Positions 16,280 to 25,520 of a stretch of DNA of 64,000 bases are shown in pieces. Where the stretch lies: positions 203,975 through 267,974 of the forward strand of contig NZ_JACAOS010000028.1 of the NCBI RefSeq assembly GCF_013386165.1, in the 5' to 3' direction. Each line of letters begins with the position of its first letter. The first letter of the stretch is position 1. Source of the stretch: Pseudomonas gingeri (GTDB lineage: Bacteria > Pseudomonadota > Gammaproteobacteria > Pseudomonadales > Pseudomonadaceae). The notes beneath the pieces are model-generated. The model saw only the letters and a program-made list of their open reading frames with translations, ran no database searches and had not been told where the DNA came from. Both the position numbers and the translations under genes were made by a program.

Positions 16280-17412
16280 GCCGACTCCCCCAGCAAGCGG
16301 GCGATATGACCTTCGGCGAGGGCCGGCCCGACGCTCATGCCCACCCCCGTATGCATCAGCGCAGCACTCAGTCCGGGGGCTACCGGCAGCAGCGAAAACG
16401 GCCCCGGTCCCCTGGAGCCATAGACCCCCTGCCAACGCTCCACCACCTGCACCTTGCAACCCAGGGTCTGCTCGGCCAGTTCCAGCATCCAGGTATCCAC
16501 CTGTTCAGCGTTGAACGGCGACGCATCGCTGCCGTAGTGATGGGAGTCGCCGATGATCAGTTCGCCATAAGGGGTCGGGCTGATCAGCAGGTGGATGCCG
16601 TGTTCGTGCAGGTGCGGGGCTTCCCGCAGGATCTGCGCCTGGATCGCCGCCGCTTCCGGCAGGTCGGCAAAAGCGCCGTAGTGCACGCAACTCAGGCCGG
16701 TGAGCAGCGCGTGCTGCAGGTCCAATTCGACCGTGGGCCGGGCGCGGAGCATTTGCAGGCGGCAGATGCTTGGTTGCAGCTGGCTGATGGGTTCGGCCAG
16801 CAGCGTCTGATAATCGTGACCGGAACAGACAATGATCTGTTCGGCGTGGAAGGTCCCGGCAGTGCTGTACAAGCGGCCGGGCTCGACGTCGCGGACCAGG
16901 GTCGAGAAGTGGAAGGTCACGCCCAGTTCCCGTTGCAGGTACTCGATCAACGTCGGGATCGCTTCGCGCGAGTACAGTTGCTGGTCGTCAAGACCGTGCA
17001 GGACGGCGCGGTGATGGCTGAACTGGCCGCCGTAGAGGTCGTTCAACGCGGCGCCGCGCAGCAACTCGACCCGGTAGCCCTGTTCTTGGGCGCGCCCGGC
17101 GCAGAAGGCGTCGAGCAGCTGTTCTTCGGCTTCCGTGCGGGCGAACAGGTACGAGCCGTTGCGCTTGAGCGCGAAGCCCGCCTGCTGTGCCCATTGGGCC
17201 CAGATTTCACGGCTGGCGCGGGCCAGGTCGAACATTGGGCCCGGCGGTTGGCCGGTGACCAGGGCCTGGCCGAAGTTGCGCACCGAGGCCCCCAGAGGCG
17301 TGGCGCTGCGTTCGAAGACGCTGACCTTGAGGCCGCGTCGGGCGGCGGCATAGGCGTGGGACAGGCCCAGGATGCCGGCGCCGACAATGAGGATGTCGCT
17401 GTTATTGGTCAT
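16276..17412 (-). CDS. FAD-dependent oxidoreductase, phosphonate-operon type
   Basis: A 378-residue DAO-fold flavoprotein. The N-terminal dinucleotide motif is VGAGILGLSHAYAAARRG (residues 8-25), followed by FERSATPLGAS and a long substrate domain. It resembles the family annotated as phosphonate-catabolism-associated FAD oxidoreductase (TIGR03364). Members have been proposed to oxidise the amino group of aminoethylphosphonate or its N-methyl forms to the aldehyde. The ATG at 17412 is chosen because homology starts there and upstream codons cross a REP. It overlaps the PhnZ-like gene by 4 bases and follows the binding-protein gene by 119 bases. Confidence 0.82.
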   Translation of the reverse strand: MTNNSDILIVGAGILGLSHAYAAARRGLKVSVFERSATPLGASVRNFGQALVTGQPPGPMFDLARASREIWAQWAQQAGFALKRNGSYLFARTEAEEQLLDAFCAGRAQEQGYRVELLRGAALNDLYGGQFSHHRAVLHGLDDQQLYSREAIPTLIEYLQRELGVTFHFSTLVRDVEPGRLYSTAGTFHAEQIIVCSGHDYQTLLAEPISQLQPSICRLQMLRARPTVELDLQHALLTGLSCVHYGAFADLPEAAAIQAQILREAPHLHEHGIHLLISPTPYGELIIGDSHHYGSDASPFNAEQVDTWMLELAEQTLGCKVQVVERWQGVYGSRGPGPFSLLPVAPGLSAALMHTGVGMSVGPALAEGHIARLLGESA

Positions 17413-17445
17413 GGAGGGGTCCTGAGGGGAATGGCCGCTACGCGG

Positions 17446-17473
17446 ATCGCGAGCAAGCTCGGCTCCTACAAGG
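17446..17473. repeat. Single REP copy
   Basis: The sequence atcgcgagcaagctcggctcctac matches the REP core. It sits between the binding-protein and oxidoreductase genes of the phosphonate operon and could create a step in expression. Confidence 0.7.
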
Positions 17474-17531
17474 GATCGCGGCCAGCCTTGAGTGACAGGC
17501 ACAAAGGCTGCTCCGCGATCAGGCAACACAC

Positions 17532-18554
17532 TTACTGCGGCAGCTTTTCCGACTTGCCGTCATAACGCTTGCGCCATTCGGTCAGGATCTCGTCGCGGTT
17601 CTTCGACGCCCAGGCAAAGTCGTTCTTGATCAGGCGCTGCTCGTAGTCCGCCGGCAATTCGGTCTGCGGCTTGGCAATGCCCGGCTGCGCCAGCACGGCG
17701 AAGTTTTCCTTGTAGAGTTCCATCGCCGCAGGACTGGCCGAGAAATCCGCCAGCTTCTTCGCCGCCTCTTCATGGGGCGTGCCCTTGATCACCGCCGTGG
17801 CTTCGATTTCCCAGCCCAGACCTTCCTTCGGCAAGATGATATCCAGCGGCGCCCCCTGGCGCTTCAGCTGCACCGCCGGGTATTCAAAGGAAATACCGAT
17901 CGGGAACTCGCCCGACGCCGCCAGCTTGCACGGCTTGGAACCGGAGTGAACGTATTGGCCGATGTTCTGGTGCAGGTCATCCATGTACTTCCAGCCCTGC
18001 TTCTCGCCAAAGGTCTGCAACCAGGCGCTGACGTCGAGGAAACCGGTGCCGGACGAGGCCGGGTTCGGCATCACGATCTTGCCCTTGTACTCGGGCTTGG
18101 TCAGGTCCTGCCAGCTCACCGGCTTGGTCAGGTGCTGCTTCTCGGCTTCGACGGTGTTGAAGCAGATGGTCGCCGCCCACACGTCCATGCCGACCCAGGA
18201 CGGCGGGTTCGCCGCGTCGCGATAGTTGCTGCCGATCTTGCCCAGGTCCTTGGGTGCGTAGCTTTGCAGCATGCCTTGCTGATCGAGAATCGCCAGGCTC
18301 GATGCCGCCAGGCCCCAGACCACGTCGGCCTGCGGACGCGCCTTCTCGGCCAGCAGCTTGGCGGTGATGATGCCGGTAGAATCACGCACCCATTTGATTT
18401 CCACGTCCGGGTTGGCCGCTTCGAACGCGTTCTTGTAGGCGGTCAACTGCTCGGATTCGAGGGCCGTGTACACGGTCAACTCGGTTTTCGCGGCAAAGGC
18501 ATTCAGGCTGAAAGCAGTGAGGACAGCAGCGGCAAGAGCCAGGGGCTTGAACAT
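17532..18554 (-). CDS. 2-Aminoethylphosphonate ABC transporter, periplasmic binding protein
   Basis: A 340-residue solute-binding protein with a clear Sec signal peptide (MFKPLALAAAVLTAFSLNAFA, cut after AFA). The mature part is of the iron/phosphonate/spermidine type, with TVYTALESEQL at its start and the WGLAASSLAILDQQG and PNPASSGTGFLDVSAW segments typical of the PhnS2-like group. It would capture 2-aminoethylphosphonate for the permease and ATPase encoded upstream. The start at 18554 fits the signal peptide; the longer frame does not. Substrate assignment rests on family and on the PhnZ-like and FAD genes downstream. Confidence 0.88.
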   Translation of the reverse strand: MFKPLALAAAVLTAFSLNAFAAKTELTVYTALESEQLTAYKNAFEAANPDVEIKWVRDSTGIITAKLLAEKARPQADVVWGLAASSLAILDQQGMLQSYAPKDLGKIGSNYRDAANPPSWVGMDVWAATICFNTVEAEKQHLTKPVSWQDLTKPEYKGKIVMPNPASSGTGFLDVSAWLQTFGEKQGWKYMDDLHQNIGQYVHSGSKPCKLAASGEFPIGISFEYPAVQLKRQGAPLDIILPKEGLGWEIEATAVIKGTPHEEAAKKLADFSASPAAMELYKENFAVLAQPGIAKPQTELPADYEQRLIKNDFAWASKNRDEILTEWRKRYDGKSEKLPQ

Positions 18555-18607
18555 GGTGCGGTTCCTTGTTGAGTGCGGTTGGGGTTGGGCAAAGGGTTGG
18601 CGCGGGA

Positions 18608-20332
18608 TCAATGGCCGGGCTCGGTCTGCCGCCAGGCCTGGGAGCGGCGCAGTACGCCGCGCGAAGCCCAGGCCAGCAGCAGCGACACGGCCACCGAGGT
18701 GAACAGGATCAGGGTCGACATGGCGGCGGCACCGCCGACATTGCCGGCGTCGTCCATGTTCAGCACCGCCACCGCCGCGAGGATGGTGTCGGGGCTGTAG
18801 AGAAAGATCGCCGCCGACACCGTGGTCATCGCCGAGACGAACAGGTAGCGGACGATATCCAGCAACGCCGGCAGGCAGATCGGCAGTGTCACCCGCAGGT
18901 AATGCCGGTAGAGCGGCGCCTTGAGGGACAGGGCCGCGGCTTCGAATTCGTTGTCGAGCTGACGCAGCGCGGTGGTGGCGGTCATCTGCGCGGTGGTCAG
19001 GTAATGGGCGATGGTGCAGACCACCAGCAGGCTCATGGTCCCGTAGAACACATTCAGCGGGTTGCCGTTGAGGTTGAAGAAGAACACGTAGCCCAGGCCG
19101 AGGACCAAGCCCGGAACCGCCATCGGCACGAAACCGAGGATCCGCAGGGCCAGGTTCAGGCCGCGCTGGCTGCGGGTTTTCTCCATCAGGTAGGCCCCGG
19201 TGAAAATCAGCCCGCTGCCGATCAATGCCGTGCTCAAGGCCAGGGTCAGGCTGTTGCGGTAGGCCAGCCAGCCGCTGCCGGTGCTCGCATTAAAGGCGTA
19301 GTGACTGAGCGACAGCGACAGATTGTACGGCCAGAACTTCACCAGCGACGAGTACACCGCCATGCCGAACACCAGCAGCAGGGCCGCGCAGATCAACAGT
19401 ACGATCACCAGGTAGCAGGCGTCGCGTCGCCATGACGGCACCGGTTTGAATACCTGGGCGCGTCCGCTCATGGCCTCGCCATGACGACGGCGCAGCCAGG
19501 CATCGACGGCAAAACTGAACAGTGCCGGCAGCAACAGGATCATGCCGATCAAAGCGCCTCGGCCGAACTGTTGCTGGCCGACCACCGCCTTGTAGGCTTC
19601 AAGCGCCAGCACCTGATAGTCGCCGCCAACCACCACGGGCACGCCGAAGTCGGTGATGGTCAGGGTGAAGACCAGGCAGAAGGCCGCGAACAGCGCCTGG
19701 CGGCTGGCCGGCCAGGTGATGCTGCGAAAGGCTTTCCAGGGGCTGGCGCCCATGCTTGAGGCCGCGTCGAACAGCCGCGCATCGGCCAGGGACAAGGCCG
19801 AGATCAGGATCATCAAGGCGTGGGGAAAGGTGTAGATGACCTCGCCGAGGACCATGCCCCAGAAACCGTAGATATTGTCTGACAGCAGGCCACGCAGCAG
19901 GCCCTGGTTACCGAACAGATAGACCAGTGCAATACCCGGCAACATCGACGGTGCCATCAATGGCAACAGGGACAAGGCCCGCCACAGCGTCTTGCCGGGG
20001 ATCAGGGTCCGTTGCAGGGCGTAGGCAAACAGATAGGCCAGCGGTACGACGATCGCCGCGACACTGAGGGAAACTTTCAGGCTATTACCCAGCAGCCAGT
20101 GAAAGTTGTCGCTGTTCACCAGTTCCTTCGCGGCCAGCCAGCCACCGCCCTGCCCGGCTTCACTGCTGAAACCGCGCCAGAAGATCGCCAGCAGCGGCAG
20201 CAACACCGCCACGCCGAGGAGGCAAAGCCAGAGCAGCTTGCCACCGACCACGAACAGGCGGTCGCCGAGGCCAACGCGCGCGGTCTTCACGTGGGACTGT
20301 CGGGACAAGGCCAGGCTGATTGGCGCGGCCAT
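18608..20332 (-). CDS. 2-Aminoethylphosphonate ABC transporter, fused permease
   Basis: A 574-residue inner-membrane protein of about 12 helices, formed from two FbpB/PotB-like halves joined in one chain. The EAA-type loops are visible in the first half (AASSMGASPWKAFRSITWP) and in the second (AALSLKAPLYRHYLRVTLP). It resembles the PhnU2 family. The ATG at 20332 lies one base from the ATPase stop, and the binding-protein gene starts 53 bases after its stop, so the transport genes are co-transcribed. Confidence 0.9.
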   Translation of the reverse strand: MAAPISLALSRQSHVKTARVGLGDRLFVVGGKLLWLCLLGVAVLLPLLAIFWRGFSSEAGQGGGWLAAKELVNSDNFHWLLGNSLKVSLSVAAIVVPLAYLFAYALQRTLIPGKTLWRALSLLPLMAPSMLPGIALVYLFGNQGLLRGLLSDNIYGFWGMVLGEVIYTFPHALMILISALSLADARLFDAASSMGASPWKAFRSITWPASRQALFAAFCLVFTLTITDFGVPVVVGGDYQVLALEAYKAVVGQQQFGRGALIGMILLLPALFSFAVDAWLRRRHGEAMSGRAQVFKPVPSWRRDACYLVIVLLICAALLLVFGMAVYSSLVKFWPYNLSLSLSHYAFNASTGSGWLAYRNSLTLALSTALIGSGLIFTGAYLMEKTRSQRGLNLALRILGFVPMAVPGLVLGLGYVFFFNLNGNPLNVFYGTMSLLVVCTIAHYLTTAQMTATTALRQLDNEFEAAALSLKAPLYRHYLRVTLPICLPALLDIVRYLFVSAMTTVSAAIFLYSPDTILAAVAVLNMDDAGNVGGAAAMSTLILFTSVAVSLLLAWASRGVLRRSQAWRQTEPGH

Positions 20333-20333
20333 C

Positions 20334-21410
20334 TCAGGCAAACACCTGGAGGCTGCGCGGCGGCAGCGCCACCCAGATATCCGGCGCACCGAGGCGCGGC
20401 ATGTCCTGCGGGCCGACTTCGGCCAACAGCGCGTGACCGGGCAATTGATTGAGTTCGAAGCTCATACGGCAGCGGTTGCCGAGGAAGGTAATTTCCCGAA
20501 CCCGGGCCGGGAACAGATTTTCCTCATGGACCGGCGGGTTGACGTTGATCGCTTCAGGACGGCAGAACAGTCGACCGGAGGCGGCGCGGGCGGTGCCATC
20601 GGCCAAACGCACATCCATCCCGCCGACCCGCGCATGACTGTCGCTGCTGCGCTGGAATGGCAACCAGTTGCCCTGGCCGACAAATTCGGCGACAAACGGC
20701 GTGGCCGGTTTGTCGTAGATTTCCTGGGGCGTGGCGTACTGCTCGACCTTGCCGTTGTTCATCACGGCAATGCGGTCGGCCATCAGCATGGCTTCGTCCT
20801 GGTTGTGGGTCACCATCAGCGTGGTCACGCCGAGGTTGCGTTGCAGCTGGCGCAGCTCGGTGCACAGATGCTCGCGGACCCGGGCGTCGAGGGCCGACAT
20901 CGGTTCGTCGAGCAGCAACAGCGAAGGCGCCGGGGCCAGGGCACGGGCCAGGGCCACCCGTTGCTGCTGGCCGCCAGACAGTTGGCCGGGGTATTTCTTT
21001 TCGCTGCCGAGCAGCCCCACCAGTTCCAGCATCTGGCCGACACGCTTGCGGGTTTCCTCGCGGCCACTGCCGGTGAGACCGTAGGCGATATTCGCCTCGA
21101 CTGTCAGATTCGGAAACAACGCGTAGGACTGGAACAGAATGCCGTAGTCACGGGCTTGCGGTGGCAGTTCGGAGACGTTGCGTTCGCCCAGGAACAGCTC
21201 GCCGTCGTCCTGACGCTCCAGGCCGGCGATGCAGCGCAGCAAGGTGGTCTTGCCGCAGCCGGAGGGGCCCAGCAGGCAGACCAACTCACCGGCGGCCACG
21301 TCCAGGGAGACGTTATCCAGCGCGGTGAAGGCGCCGAAGCGCTTGCGCACGCCACGGACCTTCATCGGGGCGCCGGGGTTGGCCAGGGCGTTGGCGATCG
21401 AGTTGTTCAT
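20334..21410 (-). CDS. 2-Aminoethylphosphonate ABC transporter, ATP-binding protein
   Basis: A 358-residue ABC ATPase of the PotA/FbpC class: Walker A LLGPSGCGKTTLL near residue 48, Q-loop, signature LSGGQQQRVALARAL, Walker B LLLLDEPMSALDA, and a C-terminal TOBE-like regulatory domain. It powers the phosphonate importer formed with the fused permease. It fits the PhnT2-like group. The gene starts 103 bases after the LysR gene, which leaves room for its own promoter. Confidence 0.9.
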   Translation of the reverse strand: MNNSIANALANPGAPMKVRGVRKRFGAFTALDNVSLDVAAGELVCLLGPSGCGKTTLLRCIAGLERQDDGELFLGERNVSELPPQARDYGILFQSYALFPNLTVEANIAYGLTGSGREETRKRVGQMLELVGLLGSEKKYPGQLSGGQQQRVALARALAPAPSLLLLDEPMSALDARVREHLCTELRQLQRNLGVTTLMVTHNQDEAMLMADRIAVMNNGKVEQYATPQEIYDKPATPFVAEFVGQGNWLPFQRSSDSHARVGGMDVRLADGTARAASGRLFCRPEAINVNPPVHEENLFPARVREITFLGNRCRMSFELNQLPGHALLAEVGPQDMPRLGAPDIWVALPPRSLQVFA

Positions 21411-21513
21411 GGACGGACCTCATCAAGCGGATGAGGGTCATGCTAGGGAGCGAATGCGTAGGCTATGTGGCAATAAGGCAAAAGCTGCCGATAGTGGTAT
21501 TGGCAGATTTGGG

Positions 21514-22377
21514 TCAGACCGGCGCCATTTCCTGGGCCAGCCCCATGAATGCCGCCGGCAGGCGCGCGGCCTTGCGCTCCTTGAGGCAATACAGGTATTC
21601 GGGAATCTGCGGCGCATTCTCGATTGTCAGCACCCGCAATTGCGGGTCGTGGGGGACTTCCTGGCGGGCAATGATGCTGATGCCGATATTGCGCAGCACC
21701 GCCTCACGAATCGATTCACGGCTGCCGATTTCCAGCAGCGGGCCATAGCTGACCTGTGCATCGCGCAATAACGCTTCGGTCAGTTGCCGAGTGGTCGAGC
21801 CCGCCTCGCGCATCAGCAGACAATGCCCGGCCAACGCACTCAGCGGCACATGATCATGCACCGCCAAAGGATGGTTGCGATGCACCGCCAGCACCAGCGG
21901 ATCGCTGCCCAGCACCCGGCGGATCAACCTCGGGTCCTCCAGCAACTGCGACGAGGCCGCCACATCGACCCGGTAATCCTCCAGCGCCTCCAGCACCTGC
22001 TGGGAGTTGCCGATCTCCACCGACACTTCCACCTGCGGCAAGCGCTCGCGAAAGGCCTTCACCAGATCGAGGATGTAGTAAGGCGCCGTCGCGGCAATCC
22101 GCAAGACACCCTGCACCTGCCCGGCATTGCGCAGGAAAAACTCGATATCGGCTTCCTGCTGCAACAACGTCTTGACCATCGGCAGCAAGCGCGCGCCGTC
22201 TTCACTGACGCTCAGCCGCCGACCACCGCGATAGAACAATTCGACCGAGTACTGGCTTTCCAGATGACGGATCTGGGTGGTTACCGTGGGCTGGCTGAGG
22301 CCGAGTTTTTTCGCCGCCAGGGTGATGCTGCCCAGGCGGGCGACCATGTAAAACGCCTTCAGCTCGGCACTCAGCAC
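21514..22377 (-). CDS. LysR-type regulator of aminoethylphosphonate catabolism
   Basis: A 287-residue LysR protein. The helix-turn-helix lies at about residues 17-36 (SITLAAKKLGLSQPTVTTQI) and the effector domain spans 90-287. It resembles the LysR group found with aminoethylphosphonate genes (TIGR03339). The start is a GTG at 22377 with GAGAGGG just upstream; the nearby ATG is out of frame. Unlike many LysR genes it points the same way as the genes it presumably controls. It begins 17 bases after the cadA stop, so readthrough from cadA is possible. Confidence 0.85.
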   Translation of the reverse strand: MLSAELKAFYMVARLGSITLAAKKLGLSQPTVTTQIRHLESQYSVELFYRGGRRLSVSEDGARLLPMVKTLLQQEADIEFFLRNAGQVQGVLRIAATAPYYILDLVKAFRERLPQVEVSVEIGNSQQVLEALEDYRVDVAASSQLLEDPRLIRRVLGSDPLVLAVHRNHPLAVHDHVPLSALAGHCLLMREAGSTTRQLTEALLRDAQVSYGPLLEIGSRESIREAVLRNIGISIIARQEVPHDPQLRVLTIENAPQIPEYLYCLKERKAARLPAAFMGLAQEMAPV

Positions 22378-22394
22378 ATCACCCTCTCATTCGT

Positions 22395-24758
22395 TTATTT
22401 GCGCAATAGGCGCAACCCATTGAACACCACCAGCAGGCTGACGCCCATATCGGCGAACACCGCCATCCACATGGTCGCCAGGCCGAGGAAAGTCACCGCC
22501 AGGAAGATCGCCTTGATCACCAGCGCCAAGGCGATATTTTGCCTGAGAATACCCGCGGTCTGGCGCGAAAGGCGAATGAAAGCCGGAATCTTGCGCAGAT
22601 CGTCGTCCATCAAGGCGACATCGGCGGTCTCGATGGCGGTGTCGGTACCGGCGGCGGCCATGGCGAAACCGATCTCGGCGCGGGCCAGGGCCGGGGCGTC
22701 GTTGATGCCGTCACCGACCATGCCGACCTGATGGCCACGGGCGTAGAGCGCTTCGATGGCTTGCAGTTTATCGGTGGGCAGCAGGTCACCCCGCGCTTCG
22801 TCGATCCCGACCTGGGCGGCAATGGCCCGGGCGGTGTGGACATTGTCGCCGGTCAGCATCAGGGTCTTGATCCCCAGCGCATGCAACTCGGCGATCGCCT
22901 CCCGGCTGGAGGCCTTGACCGTATCGGCCACGGCGAACAACGCCAGCGGGCCGGAGGCATCGAGCAGCAGGACCACGGTCTTGCCTTGTTTTTCCAGGGC
23001 GAAGAGTTTTTCTTCCAGGGCCGCCGAGCAAAGACCGAGATCTTCCACCAGACGATGGTTGCCCAAGTGATAGGCGTTGCCGCCGACCTCACCGCGCACC
23101 CCGCGCCCGGCCAGGGCCTCGAAGGCCTCGACGTCGCGCAGCGTCCACTGTTTGTCCTTCGCATCCCGGGCAATCGCCAGGGACACCGGGTGATCGGAGC
23201 GTGCCGCCAGGCTGGCGGCGATCAGCGGCGCCGTCTCGAGGAACTGTGGATTGAGGGACAGATAGTCGGTCAGCACCGGCTTGCCGTGGGTGATGGTCCC
23301 GGTCTTGTCCAGGGCCAGGTAATCGAGCTTGTGCCCGCTTTCCAGATACACCCCGCCCTTGACCAGGATGCCCTTGCGAGCAGCCGCGGCCAGGCCGCTG
23401 ACGATGGTCACCGGGGTCGAAATCACCAGTGCACACGGACAGGCGACCACCAGCAGTACCAGTGCCCGGTAGATCCAGTCGAACCACAGGCCGTTCATGA
23501 ACAGTGGCGGCAGCACCGCCACGGCCAGGGCGAAGGCGAACACCGCCGGGGTGTAGATTTTCGCGAAGGTGTCGACGAACCGCTGGGTCGGTGCCCGCGC
23601 GCCCTGGGCCTGCTCGACGGCATGGATGATCCGCGCCAGGGTCGAATTGCCCGCGACGGCCGTTACCCGGTAGTCCAGCGAACCGGCCTGGTTGATGGTA
23701 CCGGCGAAGACCTTGTCGCCAGGGTTCTTCTCGATCGGTAGGCTTTCACCGGTGATCGGTGCCTGATCGACACTGGAGCTGCCGTAGACCACTTCGCCGT
23801 CGAGGCCGATGCGCTCGCCGGGACGAACCCGTACCAAGGCGCCAAGCTCGATGCTTTTAACCTCCTGTTCGACCCATTCACCGTTGTCCTGGCGGACCGT
23901 GGCCTTTTCCGGGGTCATCTGCATCAGGCCGCTGATGGCGTTGCGCGCACGGTCCAGCGACTTGGCTTCGATCAATTCGGCAATGGTGAAGAGGAACATC
24001 ACCATGGCCGCTTCCGGCCATTGGCCGATCAGCAGTGCGCCGGTCACGGCGATGCTCATCAGTGCGTTGATGTTCAGGTTGCGGTTCTTCAGGGCGATCC
24101 AGCCCTTTTTATAGGTGGTCAGGCCGCCGCTGAGAATGGAAACCAGCGCGACGATGGCGACCACCCAGGTCGGGGCCAGGCCGGTGAAGTGAATCACTTC
24201 GGCAGCCAACGCGCCGATACCGGACAGCGCCAGGGGCCACCAGGGTTTCTTCACCGGCGGCGAGCTTGGGGTTTCGGCGCCTGCGCCCTCGTCCAGCGGC
24301 TCGGCCTGCATGCCCAGGGACTTGATGGCCTCGACAATCGGCGTGGTCGAAGGCAGGTCATGGGTCACACCGAGGATCCGGTTGATCAGATTGAACTCAA
24401 GCTGCTGCACGCCGGCCAGCTTGCCGAGCTTGTTCTGGATCAGCGTCTGCTCGGTGGGGCAGTCCATGGCTTCGATGCGGAAACGGCTCAAGCGTGCGTC
24501 GGCACTGGTGGTCTCGCTGAGTTTGATCAGCGCGGGCGCTTCGGCGCTCGAACAGCAACTGTGGGCATGCCCGGCCGCTCCGTGGGAGTGGGAGGCCTTT
24601 ACCGGCTTGAGGACATGGAAAGCCTGAGGCGCCGGCTTATCGGCAGGACCGTGGTCATGGCCGTGGTCATGCTTGTGGCCGTGATCGTGATCGTGATCGT
24701 GGCCAGCATGGGCGTGATCGCCGGCAGGTTTGTGAGAGGTGTGAATGGAGTCGCTCAT
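22395..24758 (-). CDS. cadA: Zn/Cd/Pb-exporting P1B-type ATPase
   Basis: A 787-residue heavy-metal pump. The N-terminus has a long His/Asp-rich tract (about residues 12-40) and a second HSHGAAGHAHSCC patch. A single metal-binding-like domain follows, whose motif is MDCPTE and not the usual MxCxxC. The core has the transport motif CPC (ACPCALVIS), the phosphorylation site DKTGTITHGKP, an HP motif in SDHPVSLAIA and the hinge GDGINDAPALA. It would expel zinc, cadmium and lead. It diverges from cadR across a MerR-type operator. The ATG at 24758 replaces an upstream in-frame start that would enter the operator side. Confidence 0.95.
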   Translation of the reverse strand: MSDSIHTSHKPAGDHAHAGHDHDHDHGHKHDHGHDHGPADKPAPQAFHVLKPVKASHSHGAAGHAHSCCSSAEAPALIKLSETTSADARLSRFRIEAMDCPTEQTLIQNKLGKLAGVQQLEFNLINRILGVTHDLPSTTPIVEAIKSLGMQAEPLDEGAGAETPSSPPVKKPWWPLALSGIGALAAEVIHFTGLAPTWVVAIVALVSILSGGLTTYKKGWIALKNRNLNINALMSIAVTGALLIGQWPEAAMVMFLFTIAELIEAKSLDRARNAISGLMQMTPEKATVRQDNGEWVEQEVKSIELGALVRVRPGERIGLDGEVVYGSSSVDQAPITGESLPIEKNPGDKVFAGTINQAGSLDYRVTAVAGNSTLARIIHAVEQAQGARAPTQRFVDTFAKIYTPAVFAFALAVAVLPPLFMNGLWFDWIYRALVLLVVACPCALVISTPVTIVSGLAAAARKGILVKGGVYLESGHKLDYLALDKTGTITHGKPVLTDYLSLNPQFLETAPLIAASLAARSDHPVSLAIARDAKDKQWTLRDVEAFEALAGRGVRGEVGGNAYHLGNHRLVEDLGLCSAALEEKLFALEKQGKTVVLLLDASGPLALFAVADTVKASSREAIAELHALGIKTLMLTGDNVHTARAIAAQVGIDEARGDLLPTDKLQAIEALYARGHQVGMVGDGINDAPALARAEIGFAMAAAGTDTAIETADVALMDDDLRKIPAFIRLSRQTAGILRQNIALALVIKAIFLAVTFLGLATMWMAVFADMGVSLLVVFNGLRLLRK

Positions 24759-24793
24759 GGGTGCGTCCCTGAAAGTGCTTGTTGCCAAGTGAA

Positions 24794-24814
24794 CACCCTG
24801 TAGCCACTATAGGG
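24794..24814. promoter_or_regulatory. CadR (MerR-type) operator with cadA promoter
   Basis: A dyad with arms ACCCTgTAG and CTAtAGGGT around a 3-base centre lies between divergent cadA and cadR. On the minus strand a TTGACC -35 box (24812-24817) overlaps one arm. The spacing to a weak -10 (TTCACT-like) is about 19 bases, the long spacing that MerR proteins correct by DNA twisting. Confidence 0.85.
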
Positions 24815-24841
24815 TCAAGCACCCTTTTGGGAGATCGAACG

Positions 24842-25291
24842 ATGAAGATTGGCGAACTGGCGAAACTCACCGACTGCCAGGTGGAAACCATCCGCTATTA
24901 CGAGAAGGAAAACCTGCTCCCGGAACCGGCGCGCAGCGAGGGCAACTACCGCCTGTACACCCAGGCCCATGTGGAACGCCTGACCTTTATCCGCAACTGC
25001 CGCAGCCTGGACATGACGCTGGAGGAGATCCGCAGCCTGCTGGGCCTGCGCGACAGTCCGCAGGACCAGTGCGAAAGCGTGAATGCGCTGATCGACGAGC
25101 ATATCCACCACGTGAAAGCGCGGATCGACGGCTTGCTGGCGTTGCAGACGCAGTTACTCGACCTGCGCCAACGCTGTGGTGGCGGGCCGGATCTGGATCA
25201 GTGCGGGATTTTGCAGCGGTTGGAAGTCAGCGGCAGTGTGCTGCCGACAGAGACCGAGCACTCCCATGTGGGCCGCAGCCACGGCCACTAA
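24842..25291 (+). CDS. cadR: MerR-family cadmium/zinc/lead-responsive regulator
   Basis: A 149-residue MerR protein: winged helix at residues 1-70 starting MKIGELAKLTDCQVETIRYYEK, then a dimerisation helix and a metal site. The Cys in DSPQDQCESVN (near 78) and the CGGGPDLDQC loop (near 113-122) supply the Cys ligands expected for CadR/PbrR proteins. A short His-containing tail (EHSHVGRSHGH) may bind more metal. The start at 24842 is the conserved MKIGE. It should activate the divergent cadA from the dyad at 24794-24814. Confidence 0.95.
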   Translation: MKIGELAKLTDCQVETIRYYEKENLLPEPARSEGNYRLYTQAHVERLTFIRNCRSLDMTLEEIRSLLGLRDSPQDQCESVNALIDEHIHHVKARIDGLLALQTQLLDLRQRCGGGPDLDQCGILQRLEVSGSVLPTETEHSHVGRSHGH

Positions 25292-25332
25292 CGACCTTCT
25301 GTGGTGAGCAGGTTTGTCGGAACGCCGCACCC

Positions 25333-25468
25333 TTGTGGCGAGCGGGCTTGCCCGCGCTCGGCTGCGAAACAGTCGCAAAATCGATCACCGTGTTCTACCT
25401 GACACACCGCAATCACTGGTTTTAGGGCTGCTTCGCAGCCCAGCGCGGGCAAGCCCGCTCGCCACAAC
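25333..25468. repeat. Second-family REP-like inverted pair
   Basis: Two inverted arms, gtggcgagcgggcttgcccg (25335-25354) and cgggcaagcccgctcgccac (25446-25465), plus an internal ggctgcttcgcagcc hairpin (25427-25441). The core differs from the other REPs of the window. It lies between convergent cadR and thyA. Confidence 0.8.
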
Positions 25469-25520
25469 AAGCGCTCTCGCCACAGAGCCCGATCACCACA
25501 AAGTGCACTCTCGACCCGGC

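Noticed and set aside
17413..17529. 39-residue N-terminal extension of the FAD oxidoreductase
   Set aside because: It crosses a REP element and the Rossmann motif begins just after the ATG at 17412.
24758..24788. Upstream start for cadA
   Set aside because: The conserved start is at 24758, and the earlier codons run toward the CadR operator without a ribosome site.
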